Shown: piece after piece, positions 8,470-16,539 of the stretch
How positions within the stretch are numbered: the stretch's first letter is position 1
How the letters are laid out: each line of letters starts with the position of its first letter
NCBI GenBank assembly: GCA_949288185.1
Contig: CASEIZ010000056.1
Span: 1-49,767, forward strand
Length of the DNA stretch: 49,767 nt
Reading direction: 5' to 3'
Origin: an uncultured Eubacteriales bacterium
Lineage (GTDB): Bacteria; Bacillota; Clostridia; TANB77; CAG-508
Program-made: the position numbers and the translations under genes
The notes under the pieces: model-generated
Database searches by the model: none
What the model was told of the DNA's origin: nothing
The model's input: only the letters and a program-made list of their open reading frames with translations

Positions 8470-9676
8470 AAAAATCTTTATTGTCATTTTAATCATCATG
8501 CTACTTCTTGCTTTTTCCAAATCGTATTCTACTTTAAATATTGATAATTTAAGTGTCGTGGTTGCTATGGGAATTGATGTTTCTGATAAAAATCGTTTAC
8601 AAATTAGTTTTCAATTTACCAATCCCTCTTCTGTTTCTGAATCAGGAACCTCTGAACAAGCACCTTCCATTATTTATTCTGTAGATGCTTCTTCCATTAG
8701 TTCTGGCATTAATTTAATCAATACTTATATAGGAAAATCTGTTAATCTTTCGCATTGTAAGGTCATTACATTTTCAGAAGAAGTTGCCAGTCGAGGAATT
8801 TCTGATGAAATCTATACATTAATTAATGATACACAAATTAGACCTTCTACCAACATTGTTATTTCTAAGACATCTGCCAGATATTATTTAGAACATTCAA
8901 AACCTTTATTTGAAAACTTAATCACGAAATATTATGAAGTTTTCTCTGCCTCTGGTAGTTATACCGGATTTACAGCAAATGCTACCATTGGTGATTTTTT
9001 TGATAGTTTAATATGTCATTCCTGTGAACCATATGGCATATTAGGTGGTGTTACGAATACTTCAACAGAATATACAGGTAGCACCAATTCAGAAAATGAT
9101 TCTACTACAAAATCCAATGCCTCTTCTTTATCTGGTCAATCCACTGCTGAAAATACAGGACTTGCCGTTTTTAAAGATGATGTTTTAGTTGGTGAATTGA
9201 ATTCTATAGAAACCTTGTGTTTTTCCATTATTCGAAACCAAGTAGATGGTTTCTTGATTTCTGTTCCTAATCCTAATAAAGTTAACTCCTATATAGATTT
9301 ACATGTCACTCCATTAGTCACTCCTCAGATAACGGTTGATATCTTAAACGGAACTCCATATATTACTGTGGATTGTCGCTTCACAGGAAGAATTTATTCT
9401 ATGGAAGATGGTGCTGATTATTTAGACAATAATATGTTGAATCAAATTTCAAATTCTTGTAATAGCTATTTAGAATCTATTTTAACAGAATATTTATATA
9501 AAACCTCTAAAGCTTTAAATTCTGATATCAATGGTTTTGGAAAAACTGCTAGAAGTAATTTTTTAACTTTGGATGAATTTTATGATTATAATTGGAGTGA
9601 AAAATATAAAGATAGTTTTTTTAAGGTAACTGTTAATTCTTCGATTCGTTCTTCATCATTATTAACAGAAAGTTAA
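8450..9676 (+). CDS. Spore germination protein, GerA-family C subunit without lipobox Cys
   Basis: A 408-residue C subunit. The mature part begins with the family motif VVVAMGIDV and continues through three domains to the C-terminus. C subunits normally have a lipoprotein signal ending in a Cys that is lipidated. Here the hydrophobic signal (about 8-23, IFIVILIIMLLLAF) is followed by SKSYSTLNID, with no Cys near the cleavage point. The protein is therefore either held by an uncleaved signal anchor or released, which is atypical. AAAGGAG is ten bases before the ATG, and the start overlaps the B gene. Confidence 0.92.
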   Translation: MHKKLFKKIFIVILIIMLLLAFSKSYSTLNIDNLSVVVAMGIDVSDKNRLQISFQFTNPSSVSESGTSEQAPSIIYSVDASSISSGINLINTYIGKSVNLSHCKVITFSEEVASRGISDEIYTLINDTQIRPSTNIVISKTSARYYLEHSKPLFENLITKYYEVFSASGSYTGFTANATIGDFFDSLICHSCEPYGILGGVTNTSTEYTGSTNSENDSTTKSNASSLSGQSTAENTGLAVFKDDVLVGELNSIETLCFSIIRNQVDGFLISVPNPNKVNSYIDLHVTPLVTPQITVDILNGTPYITVDCRFTGRIYSMEDGADYLDNNMLNQISNSCNSYLESILTEYLYKTSKALNSDINGFGKTARSNFLTLDEFYDYNWSEKYKDSFFKVTVNSSIRSSSLLTES

Positions 9677-9687
9677 AGGAGGCCTAT

Positions 9688-9864
9688 ATGATTAGTTTTT
9701 TAGAATTTATCATTTTCATTCTATTTTGTCTATATGTTTTTAAAGAATCCTTTAGTTATGGAATTTATGAATTTAAAAATGAAAATAAATTTGGTGGTGT
9801 GTTTGTGATTGTATTTTCACTATTTTCTATTATACTAAGTATTGTCGCTTTATGTATCGCATGA
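9688..9864 (+). CDS. 58-aa two-helix membrane protein, GerD-subunit-like
   Basis: A short ORF directly after the C gene. Its ribosome binding site AAAGGAGG (9676-9683) overlaps the stop codon of the C gene. The product starts MISFLEFIIFILFCLYVF and has a second hydrophobic helix, VFVIVFSLFSIILSIVALCIA, with a short charged loop (EFKNENKFGG) between. Small two-helix D proteins that modulate GerA-family receptors are known from Bacillus operons. Position, size and topology fit that role, but sequence similarity cannot be judged here. Its TGA lies at the very tip of a palindromic element. Confidence 0.75.
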   Translation: MISFLEFIIFILFCLYVFKESFSYGIYEFKNENKFGGVFVIVFSLFSIILSIVALCIA

Positions 9865-10043
9865 GGGATTTTGGGGACGGACTCATTTTTCCCTTTTTTA
9901 AATTACAAAATATAAAAAATATAGAATATAAAACCATTACACAATTTTGTATAAGCTAAATTGTTTCATTTTTTTATATTCTATATTTTTCGTTTTAATC
10001 AAATTCGATAAAGGGAAAATTGAGTCCGTCCCCAAAATCCCTT
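9863..10043. mobile_element. MITE-like 181-bp near-palindrome between gerD-like gene and rnr
   Basis: The ends are about 32-bp inverted repeats (left GAGGGATTTTGGGGACGGAC at 9863-9882 onward, right at 10011-10043) with one mismatch. Inside lie a second inverted pair around TATAGAATATAAAA / TTTTATATTCTATA and a third, CAATTT / AAATTG, so the whole could fold into one long hairpin. The left tip overlaps the TGA of the 58-aa gene and the right tip overlaps the TAA of rnr. No ORF is inside. It may now serve as a shared terminator. Confidence 0.75.
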
Positions 10044-12357
10044 AAATTTTCTCAAAATCAACTGTTCTCATTAATTTGCTAGCATCTTTTACCCTGATAT
10101 TGATTTTATCACCTATTTTATAAGTTGTTTTCGTATGTTCACCAATCAATATTTTTCTTTCCTCATCATAGATAAAATATTCATCTCCCAAATCGTCAAA
10201 TCGAATGAGACCTTCTACTGTATTTTCTAATTCAACAAAAATACCAAAAGAAGTTACAGAAGAGATAATACCTTCATACTCTTCTCCGATTCTACCTTCC
10301 ATATATTCTGCTTTCTTAATATCTTCACTTTCTCTTTCTACTTTTGTAGCAATATTTTCTCTTTCAGAAGATTGTTTTGCTCTTTCTTCTGCTTGCTTTT
10401 TATATTCCTCTACAAAATTTTCTTCTACATCATAATTGTCTTCTAAATATTTTGAAATAACTCTATGGATGAATAAATCAGGATATCTTCTAATTGGTGA
10501 TGTGAAATGGCAATAATATTTACTGGCAATTCCAAAATGGCCTTCATTGCTTGCTTCATATCTTGCTACTTTTAATGTTCTTAATACCAAATTAGAAACA
10601 ACTTTTTCCTCATCTTTTCCCTGTACTTCCTCTAAAATTTTCGCAAATTCTTTTGGATATATATTGTCTTTATTGGCTTTAATTTTCAATCCAAAGTTAA
10701 ATAAAAATTTATTTAATTCTTGAACCTTCTCATAGTCTGGCTTTTCATGTACACGATATATAAAAGGTGCATCTAACCAAAAGAATTTTTCTGCAATCGT
10801 TTCATTGGCGGTTAGCATAAATTGTTCTATAATCTCATTAGCAAAAGTGGTTTCATATTTTTTGATATTAGTAACCCTTCCGTCCATATCTAATTCAATT
10901 TTACTTTCTGGAATGTCTAAATTTAAATATCCTTGTTCTAATCGTTTATTCTTTAATATTTGAGCCAATTCCTCCATTAACTTAAATTCAGAAATATATG
11001 GTTTATATCGATTGATGACGTCTTTACCTTCATTATCTTGTGCTTTTGGTTTTAATTTATCTAAAGTATTTACTGTTTTTGATTCTATTTTATCTGCAAT
11101 ATCTTGTATTTCTAGTGCCATTTCATTTGTATTATCTTGCACCTTGATTTCCATTTCATCTGTATTACCTTGCGTCTTTAATTCCATTTGATTTATATTG
11201 TTTGATACCTCTTGTTTCTCTGTATTCAGATAGTCTAATATTTTTTGCACATTTGTATATGTCATTCTTTCTGTTACATTAATGACTGCTTTATAGACAT
11301 CTGAGGAAATTACTTCACCCTTTTGGTTAATTTCCATGCTACAAGATAGCGTAAATCTGTCCTCTCCTGCATTCAAACTACAAATTCCATTTGATAACTC
11401 TCTTGGTAGCATCGGAATCACTCTTCCTAGCATATAGATACTCGTCCCTCTTAATAAAGCTTCTTGGTCTAATAAACTATTGGGTTTTACATAGTAACTA
11501 ACATCAGCAATATGGACATCTAACCTGTAATTTCCATTCTCTAATTTTGTTACCTTCACAGCATCATCTAAGTCTTTGGCATCTTCTCCATCAATCGTAA
11601 AAATGATATCTTTTCTTAAATCTCTCCTGTTTGCAATATCACTTTCATCAATCTGATTTCCACATTTTTTAGCTTCTTCTACAACTGGTTCTGGAAATGT
11701 TGAAGGTAAATTATGCTCTTTTATTAGAGATAACATATCCACACCTGCTTCATTCACATTTCCCAATACCTCAATAATTTTTCCTTCTGCTTTCTTTCCT
11801 TTTTCAGGATATTTCGTGATTTTTACTAATACTTTATGATTATTTCTTGCTTTTCCAAAATTCTTTTTCGAGATAAAGATATCTGTTCCAAAATTTTTAT
11901 CATCTGGTACCACAAATCCAAAATTTTTATTGTTTTCAAATCTCCCAACAATCGTATCTTTTTCATGTTTTAGGATTTTTACAACTTTTCCTTCTGCTTT
12001 TTTTACCTTATTTTTTTCTTCAATAATTTCGATTAATACTCTATCTCCATTCAAAGCATTTTTCGAATTTTCTTTTGCAATATAAATTTCATCTTCTTGG
12101 TCTTCTATTTTGACAAATCCAAAACCTTTTTGATTCTTTCTATAAATTCCATCATAATAGACCTCTTCAACTGGTCTATATTGATTTTTTCTATTTTTTT
12201 GGATTTTCATTTCCATTTCAAGCTTTCCTAATATATTTAAAAGCTCATTATATTCACTTTTGGGTACATGCATAATCATGGCAATTTCTTTTGCCTTCAT
12301 TGGTGCATAATCCTTATCTTTTATTAAATTTAAAACTTTCAGTTCCTGTTCTTCCAT
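10042..12357 (-). CDS. rnr: Ribonuclease R
   Basis: A 771-residue 3'-5' exoribonuclease that degrades structured RNA. Domains in order are a winged-helix N-terminus (1-65), two cold-shock/OB domains (about 66-195), the RNB catalytic domain (about 245-610) and a C-terminal S1 domain (about 685-765). The catalytic aspartates sit in TIDGEDAKDLDDA (D256, D262, D264, D265). The ribosome binding site AAAGGAAT is well placed. An oddity is the insertion at residues 380-448, containing five degenerate 11-residue repeats, inside the RNB domain; I know of no such insertion in other RNase R proteins. It lies downstream of secG, a common pairing. Its stop codon is at the tip of a MITE-like element. Confidence 0.95.
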   Translation of the reverse strand: MEEQELKVLNLIKDKDYAPMKAKEIAMIMHVPKSEYNELLNILGKLEMEMKIQKNRKNQYRPVEEVYYDGIYRKNQKGFGFVKIEDQEDEIYIAKENSKNALNGDRVLIEIIEEKNKVKKAEGKVVKILKHEKDTIVGRFENNKNFGFVVPDDKNFGTDIFISKKNFGKARNNHKVLVKITKYPEKGKKAEGKIIEVLGNVNEAGVDMLSLIKEHNLPSTFPEPVVEEAKKCGNQIDESDIANRRDLRKDIIFTIDGEDAKDLDDAVKVTKLENGNYRLDVHIADVSYYVKPNSLLDQEALLRGTSIYMLGRVIPMLPRELSNGICSLNAGEDRFTLSCSMEINQKGEVISSDVYKAVINVTERMTYTNVQKILDYLNTEKQEVSNNINQMELKTQGNTDEMEIKVQDNTNEMALEIQDIADKIESKTVNTLDKLKPKAQDNEGKDVINRYKPYISEFKLMEELAQILKNKRLEQGYLNLDIPESKIELDMDGRVTNIKKYETTFANEIIEQFMLTANETIAEKFFWLDAPFIYRVHEKPDYEKVQELNKFLFNFGLKIKANKDNIYPKEFAKILEEVQGKDEEKVVSNLVLRTLKVARYEASNEGHFGIASKYYCHFTSPIRRYPDLFIHRVISKYLEDNYDVEENFVEEYKKQAEERAKQSSERENIATKVERESEDIKKAEYMEGRIGEEYEGIISSVTSFGIFVELENTVEGLIRFDDLGDEYFIYDEERKILIGEHTKTTYKIGDKINIRVKDASKLMRTVDFEKI
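11023..11187 (-). repeat. 33-bp (11-residue) tandem repeats inside rnr
   Basis: Encodes residues 391-445 of RNase R as five 11-residue units: MELKTQGNTDE, MEIKVQDNTNE, MALEIQDIADK, IESKTVNTLDK and LKPKAQDNEGK. The first two units are close in DNA sequence and the later ones have diverged. An 11-residue period with hydrophobic residues at positions 1 and 3 suggests an amphipathic helix or hendecad coiled coil. Confidence 0.8.
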
Positions 12358-12374
12358 TAATATTCCTTTCTTTT

Positions 12375-12482
12375 TGTCGCATTGAGATCGTTTGTCTATG
12401 CGACATTTTTTGTTTGTCGCATTAGGTTCGTTTGTCTATGCGACATTGTTTTGTCTCATTAGGTTCGTTTGTCTATGCGACA
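12375..12482. repeat. Three 31-bp type A palindromes upstream of rnr
   Basis: Copies at 12375-12405, 12415-12445 and 12452-12482, all in the same orientation (TTCGTTTGTC reading on plus; the first has GATCG). The third has a TGTCTCAT left end. They lie between secG and rnr, 18 bases upstream of the rnr start, so they would be in the rnr leader if the two genes are co-transcribed. Confidence 0.9.
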
Positions 12483-12498
12483 TTCTGAAATTCAAAAA

Positions 12499-12531
12499 AA
12501 GGGAACAATGAGTCCGTCCCCAAAATCCCTT
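12499..12531. repeat. Solo end of the MITE-like element
   Basis: A 33-bp copy of the right arm of the element at 10011-10043, same orientation (shares TGAGTCCGTCCCCAAAATCC). It lies directly downstream of the secG stop. The two copies therefore bracket rnr as direct repeats. Confidence 0.8.
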
Positions 12532-12540
12532 TTCTTTGTT

Positions 12541-12789
12541 TTATGCCATATATATAATTCCTAATACGATTGTTAATATTGCAAATATGATTGATAATAT
12601 AACTGTCCATCTCTTTTGCTTTCCTTCTTTGGTTCTACTTTTATTTTTTTCAAAGAAGTTATTGGTTGATGAACCTGTAATTGTTGAAGATAATCCTGAA
12701 TCTTCTTTTGATTGTAATAAAGCCAATATGATTAATGCTAATGCTACTATAAAATATATAACAACCAATATCCATTTTGCTATTTCCAT
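12541..12789 (-). CDS. secG: Protein translocase subunit SecG
   Basis: An 82-residue SecG, the small auxiliary subunit of the SecYEG channel. Two membrane helices (about 4-23 and 60-80) flank a polar loop with the family signature LLQSKEDSGLSSTITG. The open frame extends 32 codons further upstream, but those residues are not SecG-like. The Met at 12789 follows an AAGGA site, so I choose it. The neighbour downstream is rnr, as in many Firmicutes. Confidence 0.9.
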   Translation of the reverse strand: MEIAKWILVVIYFIVALALIILALLQSKEDSGLSSTITGSSTNNFFEKNKSRTKEGKQKRWTVILSIIFAILTIVLGIIYMA

Positions 12790-12905
12790 GTTTATCTCAT
12801 TCCTTTCTTTCTCTAATTGAAAATTCATTACAATTTTGGTTGTGCCAAATTTTAATTTTTTTCCAATCTTTCTCTTGGTTTTCATCTCTCAATTTATACT
12901 TTGCT

Positions 12906-12934
12906 ATTTTAACATATATTTTCCTAAAATGCAA
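12906..12934 (-). promoter_or_regulatory. Probable sigma-A promoter of secG
   Basis: On the minus strand TTGCAT (12929-12934), 17 bases, TAAAAT (12906-12911). The secG start is about 115 bases downstream. No repeat lies between promoter and gene. Confidence 0.5.
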
Positions 12935-13027
12935 ACATTTTTCACATAAATAGCAAACTTATTATTGTATAGGAAAATTCAGCCTTTATCTTGACCTTAT
13001 TTAGATTTTCCATATACGACAGCACTC

Positions 13028-13984
13028 TTATTTTTCATTTATAATCTTATCAATTGATTGTTCTCTCATTTCTTTGATTACTTTACAACTATTATTTAAT
13101 TTTTCTTGGTCTTTGTCATTTAATTCTAAATTTAATAATTCTCTTACTCCGTTTTTATTGATAATAGCAGGTACACCAATATATATATCATTTTGTCCAT
13201 ATTGGTTATCTAAATACGTAGATACAGTTAAGATAGAATTTTCATCATCTAAAATAGCTCTTACCAATCTATTTAAAGCCATACCAATTCCATAATAAGT
13301 TGCTTTTTTCTTTTCAATAATTTCGTAAGCTGCATTGACTACATCTTCATGTATTTTATTTAATTTTTCCATTGGATGATGATTGTCTTTCATAACATCT
13401 GTAATTCTCTTACATCCTACATAGCAATGTTCCCATGGTACAAATGAAGAATCTCCATGTTCTCCCATGATATATGCATGTATATTTTTACTAGATATTT
13501 TTAAGTATTGTCCTACAATATATCTTAATCTTGCTGTATCCAAAACAGTTCCTGAGCCAATGACTTGATTTTTTGGTAATCCTGATACTTTTGCAACAAC
13601 ATATGTCATTAAATCTACTGGATTGCTTGCCACAACAATAATTCCATTAAATCCACTTGCCATAATGCTTTTGGTAATATCTTTCATGATTTTTGCATTT
13701 ACTTCTGCTAATTCTAATCTTGTTTGTCCTGGTTTTTGTGCAATACCTGCAGTAATCACAACAACTTGTGCATCTTTACATTCATCATAATCTCCTGCTC
13801 TAATAATCATTTTTTGTGGTGCATATGGTAATCCATGTGCTAAGTCCATTTCTTCACCTATCGTTTTATCTTTATTAATATCTATTAAAATAAGTTCTTG
13901 AATTCCTCCTCTGTTTAACATTGAGTATGCCATACTCATTCCTACAAATCCTGTCCCTACTAAGACTACTTTTCCTTTTTTCAT
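13028..13984 (-). CDS. ldh: L-lactate dehydrogenase
   Basis: A 318-residue NAD-dependent enzyme that reduces pyruvate to L-lactate to regenerate NAD in fermentation. The Rossmann motif GTGFVG (10-15), QKPGQTR (83-89, with Gln rather than the Arg of malate dehydrogenase at the specificity position), DTAR (149-152) and the catalytic His in GEHGDS (H176) are all present. AAAGGAAGGA precedes the start. It is monocistronic, divergent from the DUF4364 gene. A 31-bp palindrome lies in its 5' leader, close to the predicted transcription start. Confidence 0.95.
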   Translation of the reverse strand: MKKGKVVLVGTGFVGMSMAYSMLNRGGIQELILIDINKDKTIGEEMDLAHGLPYAPQKMIIRAGDYDECKDAQVVVITAGIAQKPGQTRLELAEVNAKIMKDITKSIMASGFNGIIVVASNPVDLMTYVVAKVSGLPKNQVIGSGTVLDTARLRYIVGQYLKISSKNIHAYIMGEHGDSSFVPWEHCYVGCKRITDVMKDNHHPMEKLNKIHEDVVNAAYEIIEKKKATYYGIGMALNRLVRAILDDENSILTVSTYLDNQYGQNDIYIGVPAIINKNGVRELLNLELNDKDQEKLNNSCKVIKEMREQSIDKIINEK

Positions 13985-14016
13985 ACAAAATCCTTCCTTT
14001 ATTTATAAATTTGTCA

Positions 14017-14047
14017 TGTCGCATTAAGATCGTTTGTCTATGCGACA
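14017..14047. repeat. 31-bp type A palindrome in the ldh leader
   Basis: A single copy with intact TGTCGCAT / ATGCGACA ends, between the ldh start codon (13984) and its predicted promoter. The predicted start of transcription falls at about 14046, so the ldh mRNA may begin with this hairpin. Confidence 0.88.
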
Positions 14048-14052
14048 TTAAT

Positions 14053-14081
14053 AGTATACTACTTTTTTCTTGAAATTAAAA
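14053..14081 (-). promoter_or_regulatory. Possible sigma-A promoter of ldh
   Basis: On the minus strand TTTTAA (14076-14081), 17 bases, TATACT (14053-14058). The -10 is good and the -35 poor. I see no Rex-type operator with confidence. Confidence 0.4.
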
Positions 14082-14100
14082 GATTTTTTAGGTAATTTAT

Positions 14101-14129
14101 TTTACTTTTTTCTATACTTATGATATAAT
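14101..14129 (+). promoter_or_regulatory. Sigma-A promoter of the DUF4364 gene
   Basis: TTTACT (14101-14106), 17 bases, TATAAT (14124-14129), with an extended -10 TG two positions upstream. The ribosome binding site and ATG follow within 35 bases, giving a short leader. Confidence 0.6.
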
Positions 14130-14161
14130 TTAGCAAATAATCAAAGTAAGGAGTGCTATTT

Positions 14162-14701
14162 ATGAGTTCAAATTCAAATAATACTACTACTTTGGCTGAA
14201 AATAAGGTATTAATCCTATATATTTTAAATCTAATTGATGGCGATATTGTACAAGACGGATTGTTTAAAATTATTTCTTCTATTAATAATTTGAATTATT
14301 TTTATTTTAAACAAATCTTGACAGATTTAATTGATTCAAAGCTAGTAGGTGTTTACACAAAAGAAGATGAACAAGTATTAAAAATCACTAGTGAAGGAAA
14401 AAATGCATACATTTTAACCAAAGATGTTATGCCTGGAATATTAAAATTAAAAGCAGATAGTGTTTTCAAAAAAGAGTTTTCTAATATTGAGGAAGCTTCT
14501 TCTGTGATTGCTGAATTTACACCAAAAGATGAAAACAACTATACCGTAACCTTAAAAATTGTAGAAAATAATGAAACCATTTTTGAAGTAAAAACTTATG
14601 CTGGCTCAAGGGAAAGAGCTAAAAAAATTGTGGAAAATTGGAAAAATCATGCCAATACGATATATCCAAATATTTTAAATATTTTATTTCAAGAAAATTA
14701 A
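14162..14701 (+). CDS. DUF4364 family protein
   Basis: A 179-residue protein with a predicted winged-helix N-terminal half (ENKVLILYILNLIDGDIVQDGL, then a recognition-like helix FKQILTDLIDSKLV and a wing VLKITSEGK) and an alpha/beta C-terminal half ending LFQEN. This matches the clostridial DUF4364 family as I know it. The function is unknown; DNA binding is a guess from the fold. A GTG nine bases earlier overlaps the AAGGAG site, so the ATG at 14162 is the start. It has its own promoter and ends in a palindromic terminator-like element. Confidence 0.75.
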   Translation: MSSNSNNTTTLAENKVLILYILNLIDGDIVQDGLFKIISSINNLNYFYFKQILTDLIDSKLVGVYTKEDEQVLKITSEGKNAYILTKDVMPGILKLKADSVFKKEFSNIEEASSVIAEFTPKDENNYTVTLKIVENNETIFEVKTYAGSRERAKKIVENWKNHANTIYPNILNILFQEN

Positions 14702-14707
14702 AACAAA

Positions 14708-14738
14708 TGTCGCATTAGGATCTGATCACAATGCGACA
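14708..14738. terminator. 31-bp type B palindrome acting as shared terminator
   Basis: TGTCGCATT, centre AGGATCTGATC, AATGCGACA, followed by TTTTTATTT. It lies 7 bases after the DUF4364 stop and 9 bases after the convergent TasA-FGE stop on the other strand. It is a copy of the dispersed 31-bp element, but its stem plus T-run would work as an intrinsic terminator. Confidence 0.65.
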
Positions 14739-14747
14739 TTTTTATTT

Positions 14748-16427
14748 CTAGAATATTGTCATTCTAAATCCAATACTCCAATATGACTGTGTACTAGTAT
14801 TATTGCTTCTACTATTTACAGTTAATTCAGAAGAAGCACTACTTTCGTATGATCCACCTCTTATAACACATGGTTGAGAACTTACATTTGAATTTTCCAA
14901 AGTCCATTCCCATATATTTCCTGCTAGGTCTAATATATTTTGCTTTCCGAAAACAATATTTGATCCTGTTGATAATAATACAGATCTTGCTGAAGTTTTA
15001 TCATAAGGTGCTTGCAACCATTCTGAACCATTATTTAATGAATATTGTGCACTTTCATTTGTAATATTATATATGCTTGCCCTATAATTTCCCCAAGATG
15101 TACTATTATTGATTAATTGTGATTGAATTGTTCCAATCGCTGTTCCTTGGTCTACTGCCTTTGCTTCTATATATTTTTGTACTAAATCCCATTGAATGCC
15201 AAATAGTAAACTTCCTGAATATCCATTTGTGCTTGCCTTACTTGCCAATGTCTGTGCTTGACTACATGTTACCCAATTAATTGGATATTGATTTGGTTGT
15301 GACGTTGGAACCAAGTCTGTAATAGGTGTATTGCTATTTCTTTTTGCATTTGTTCCTGCTTCATATCTTGATATATAGAAGCCTCCATGTTGGTAAACAC
15401 TCTTTAACATTTTCTGTTTTAATTCTGTATATTCACTACTTGATAAACCTGTTGTCTCATCTGAATAATAAGTATCACTTGCAGTAGTTCCATTCCTATA
15501 TGTTGAAGCATATGTATGTAAATCATTTTCAATTTTTTGATATTCTTCATCTGTAAAGTCTTTTATACTAATACCTGCCGTTGGATATACACTTGCAAGT
15601 TTTGGTACTTCTATCCAAACATACTCATTTCCAGATGAATCTTGAATAACTAATCCTGTTTCTAATGTTGTACCTTCTACTTGTGTAAAATCAGAACTTG
15701 GTAAATATGGTCTTGTACCAGGTCCATTTGGTAGATTTCCTGTGCCTCCTATAATCTCCTCATTTGCTTGATATGAATCAATACTTAATGTAATATCCAT
15801 TGCTGAAGTAGCATCTGGATTATCCATAAAATACTTTCCAACTGCATATCCCCACTCTGTATCTAATTCATCATTATCCCCTGGCCATTTAGCTGTCACT
15901 TCTAAGTATGCATCATCCTTCGCTGCTACTTGCAGAGAATGTTCGATTTCCAGTGTGAATGGAAATTTTTCAGGATCATTTATGATAATTCCTTTTGATA
16001 TAAGTTCTCCTGTTTCCGGATCAGTCTCTAATATAGGGTCTGCAATCGTTATATAATTCTCAGTTGTAGGTTGTTCACCCTCTTTTACCAATTCATAAGT
16101 CACACCAACAATGGATATTCCTTGTATCTGATAACTTAAATCTACTAATGCCTCTCCATTATTTAAAATATCTACTGTAACGATTTGATCTTCCATTTGC
16201 GGATATAATGTTGGAAACTCGATTCCAATTGGATTTTCCTTTTTTTCACCATTTATATAATATTCCATATCCCATGCTGACACATGTATGTTTAAGCTTG
16301 GATTTAATATTTTTGTATAAGCAAACCATGCAAATGTTGTTAAAATAAGGGTAAAAATAAGTGCTAAAGATTTTCTAAATTTATTCTTTTGGTTTGATTT
16401 TCTATGCTTACGCAATATATTACTCAT
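14748..16427 (-). CDS. TasA-like exported protein with C-terminal FGE/C-type-lectin domain
   Basis: 559 residues in two parts. The N-terminal part has a cationic start, a hydrophobic signal (about 20-42) with the TFAWFAY motif common to SipW-type substrates, and a beta-rich module (SAWDMEYYINGEKK, FPTLYPQMEDQIVTV) paralogous to the 234-aa protein at 20888-21592. From residue 270 it has a formylglycine-generating-enzyme/sulfatase-modifying-factor fold: VWIEVPKLA, GGFYISRYEAG, PINWVTCSQA, NILDLAGNIWEWTLE, VIRGGSYESS and IGFRMTIF at the end. In secreted proteins this C-type-lectin-like fold usually serves for binding rather than catalysis. A likely role is a fibre-tip or surface adhesin. It sits at the far end of the export locus, beyond the Rpn genes. 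AAGGAGGG lies 12 bases upstream. Confidence 0.8.
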   Translation of the reverse strand: MSNILRKHRKSNQKNKFRKSLALIFTLILTTFAWFAYTKILNPSLNIHVSAWDMEYYINGEKKENPIGIEFPTLYPQMEDQIVTVDILNNGEALVDLSYQIQGISIVGVTYELVKEGEQPTTENYITIADPILETDPETGELISKGIIINDPEKFPFTLEIEHSLQVAAKDDAYLEVTAKWPGDNDELDTEWGYAVGKYFMDNPDATSAMDITLSIDSYQANEEIIGGTGNLPNGPGTRPYLPSSDFTQVEGTTLETGLVIQDSSGNEYVWIEVPKLASVYPTAGISIKDFTDEEYQKIENDLHTYASTYRNGTTASDTYYSDETTGLSSSEYTELKQKMLKSVYQHGGFYISRYEAGTNAKRNSNTPITDLVPTSQPNQYPINWVTCSQAQTLASKASTNGYSGSLLFGIQWDLVQKYIEAKAVDQGTAIGTIQSQLINNSTSWGNYRASIYNITNESAQYSLNNGSEWLQAPYDKTSARSVLLSTGSNIVFGKQNILDLAGNIWEWTLENSNVSSQPCVIRGGSYESSASSELTVNSRSNNTSTQSYWSIGFRMTIF

Positions 16428-16466
16428 TTGTATTTTTTACCCTCCTTTTCTCATTTGTATCATTTG

Positions 16467-16497
16467 TGTCACATCAAGTTCGTTTGTCTGTGCGACA
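16467..16497. repeat. 31-bp type A palindrome, diverged copy
   Basis: TGTCACAT at one end and TGTGCGACA at the other, with TTCGTTTGTC in the centre. A more degenerate relative (16510-16544, GTGAC...GTCAC around TTCGTTTGAG) overlaps the stop codon of the next gene. Confidence 0.75.
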
Positions 16498-16539
16498 TTT
16501 TTGGTCAATTGTGACTAGATCCATTTAAGTTCGTTTGAG

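Noticed and set aside
14748..14900. Diversity-generating retroelement variable region
   Set aside because: The lectin-like fold fits, but there is no reverse transcriptase, template repeat or A-biased pattern in the window. Kept only as a point to check.
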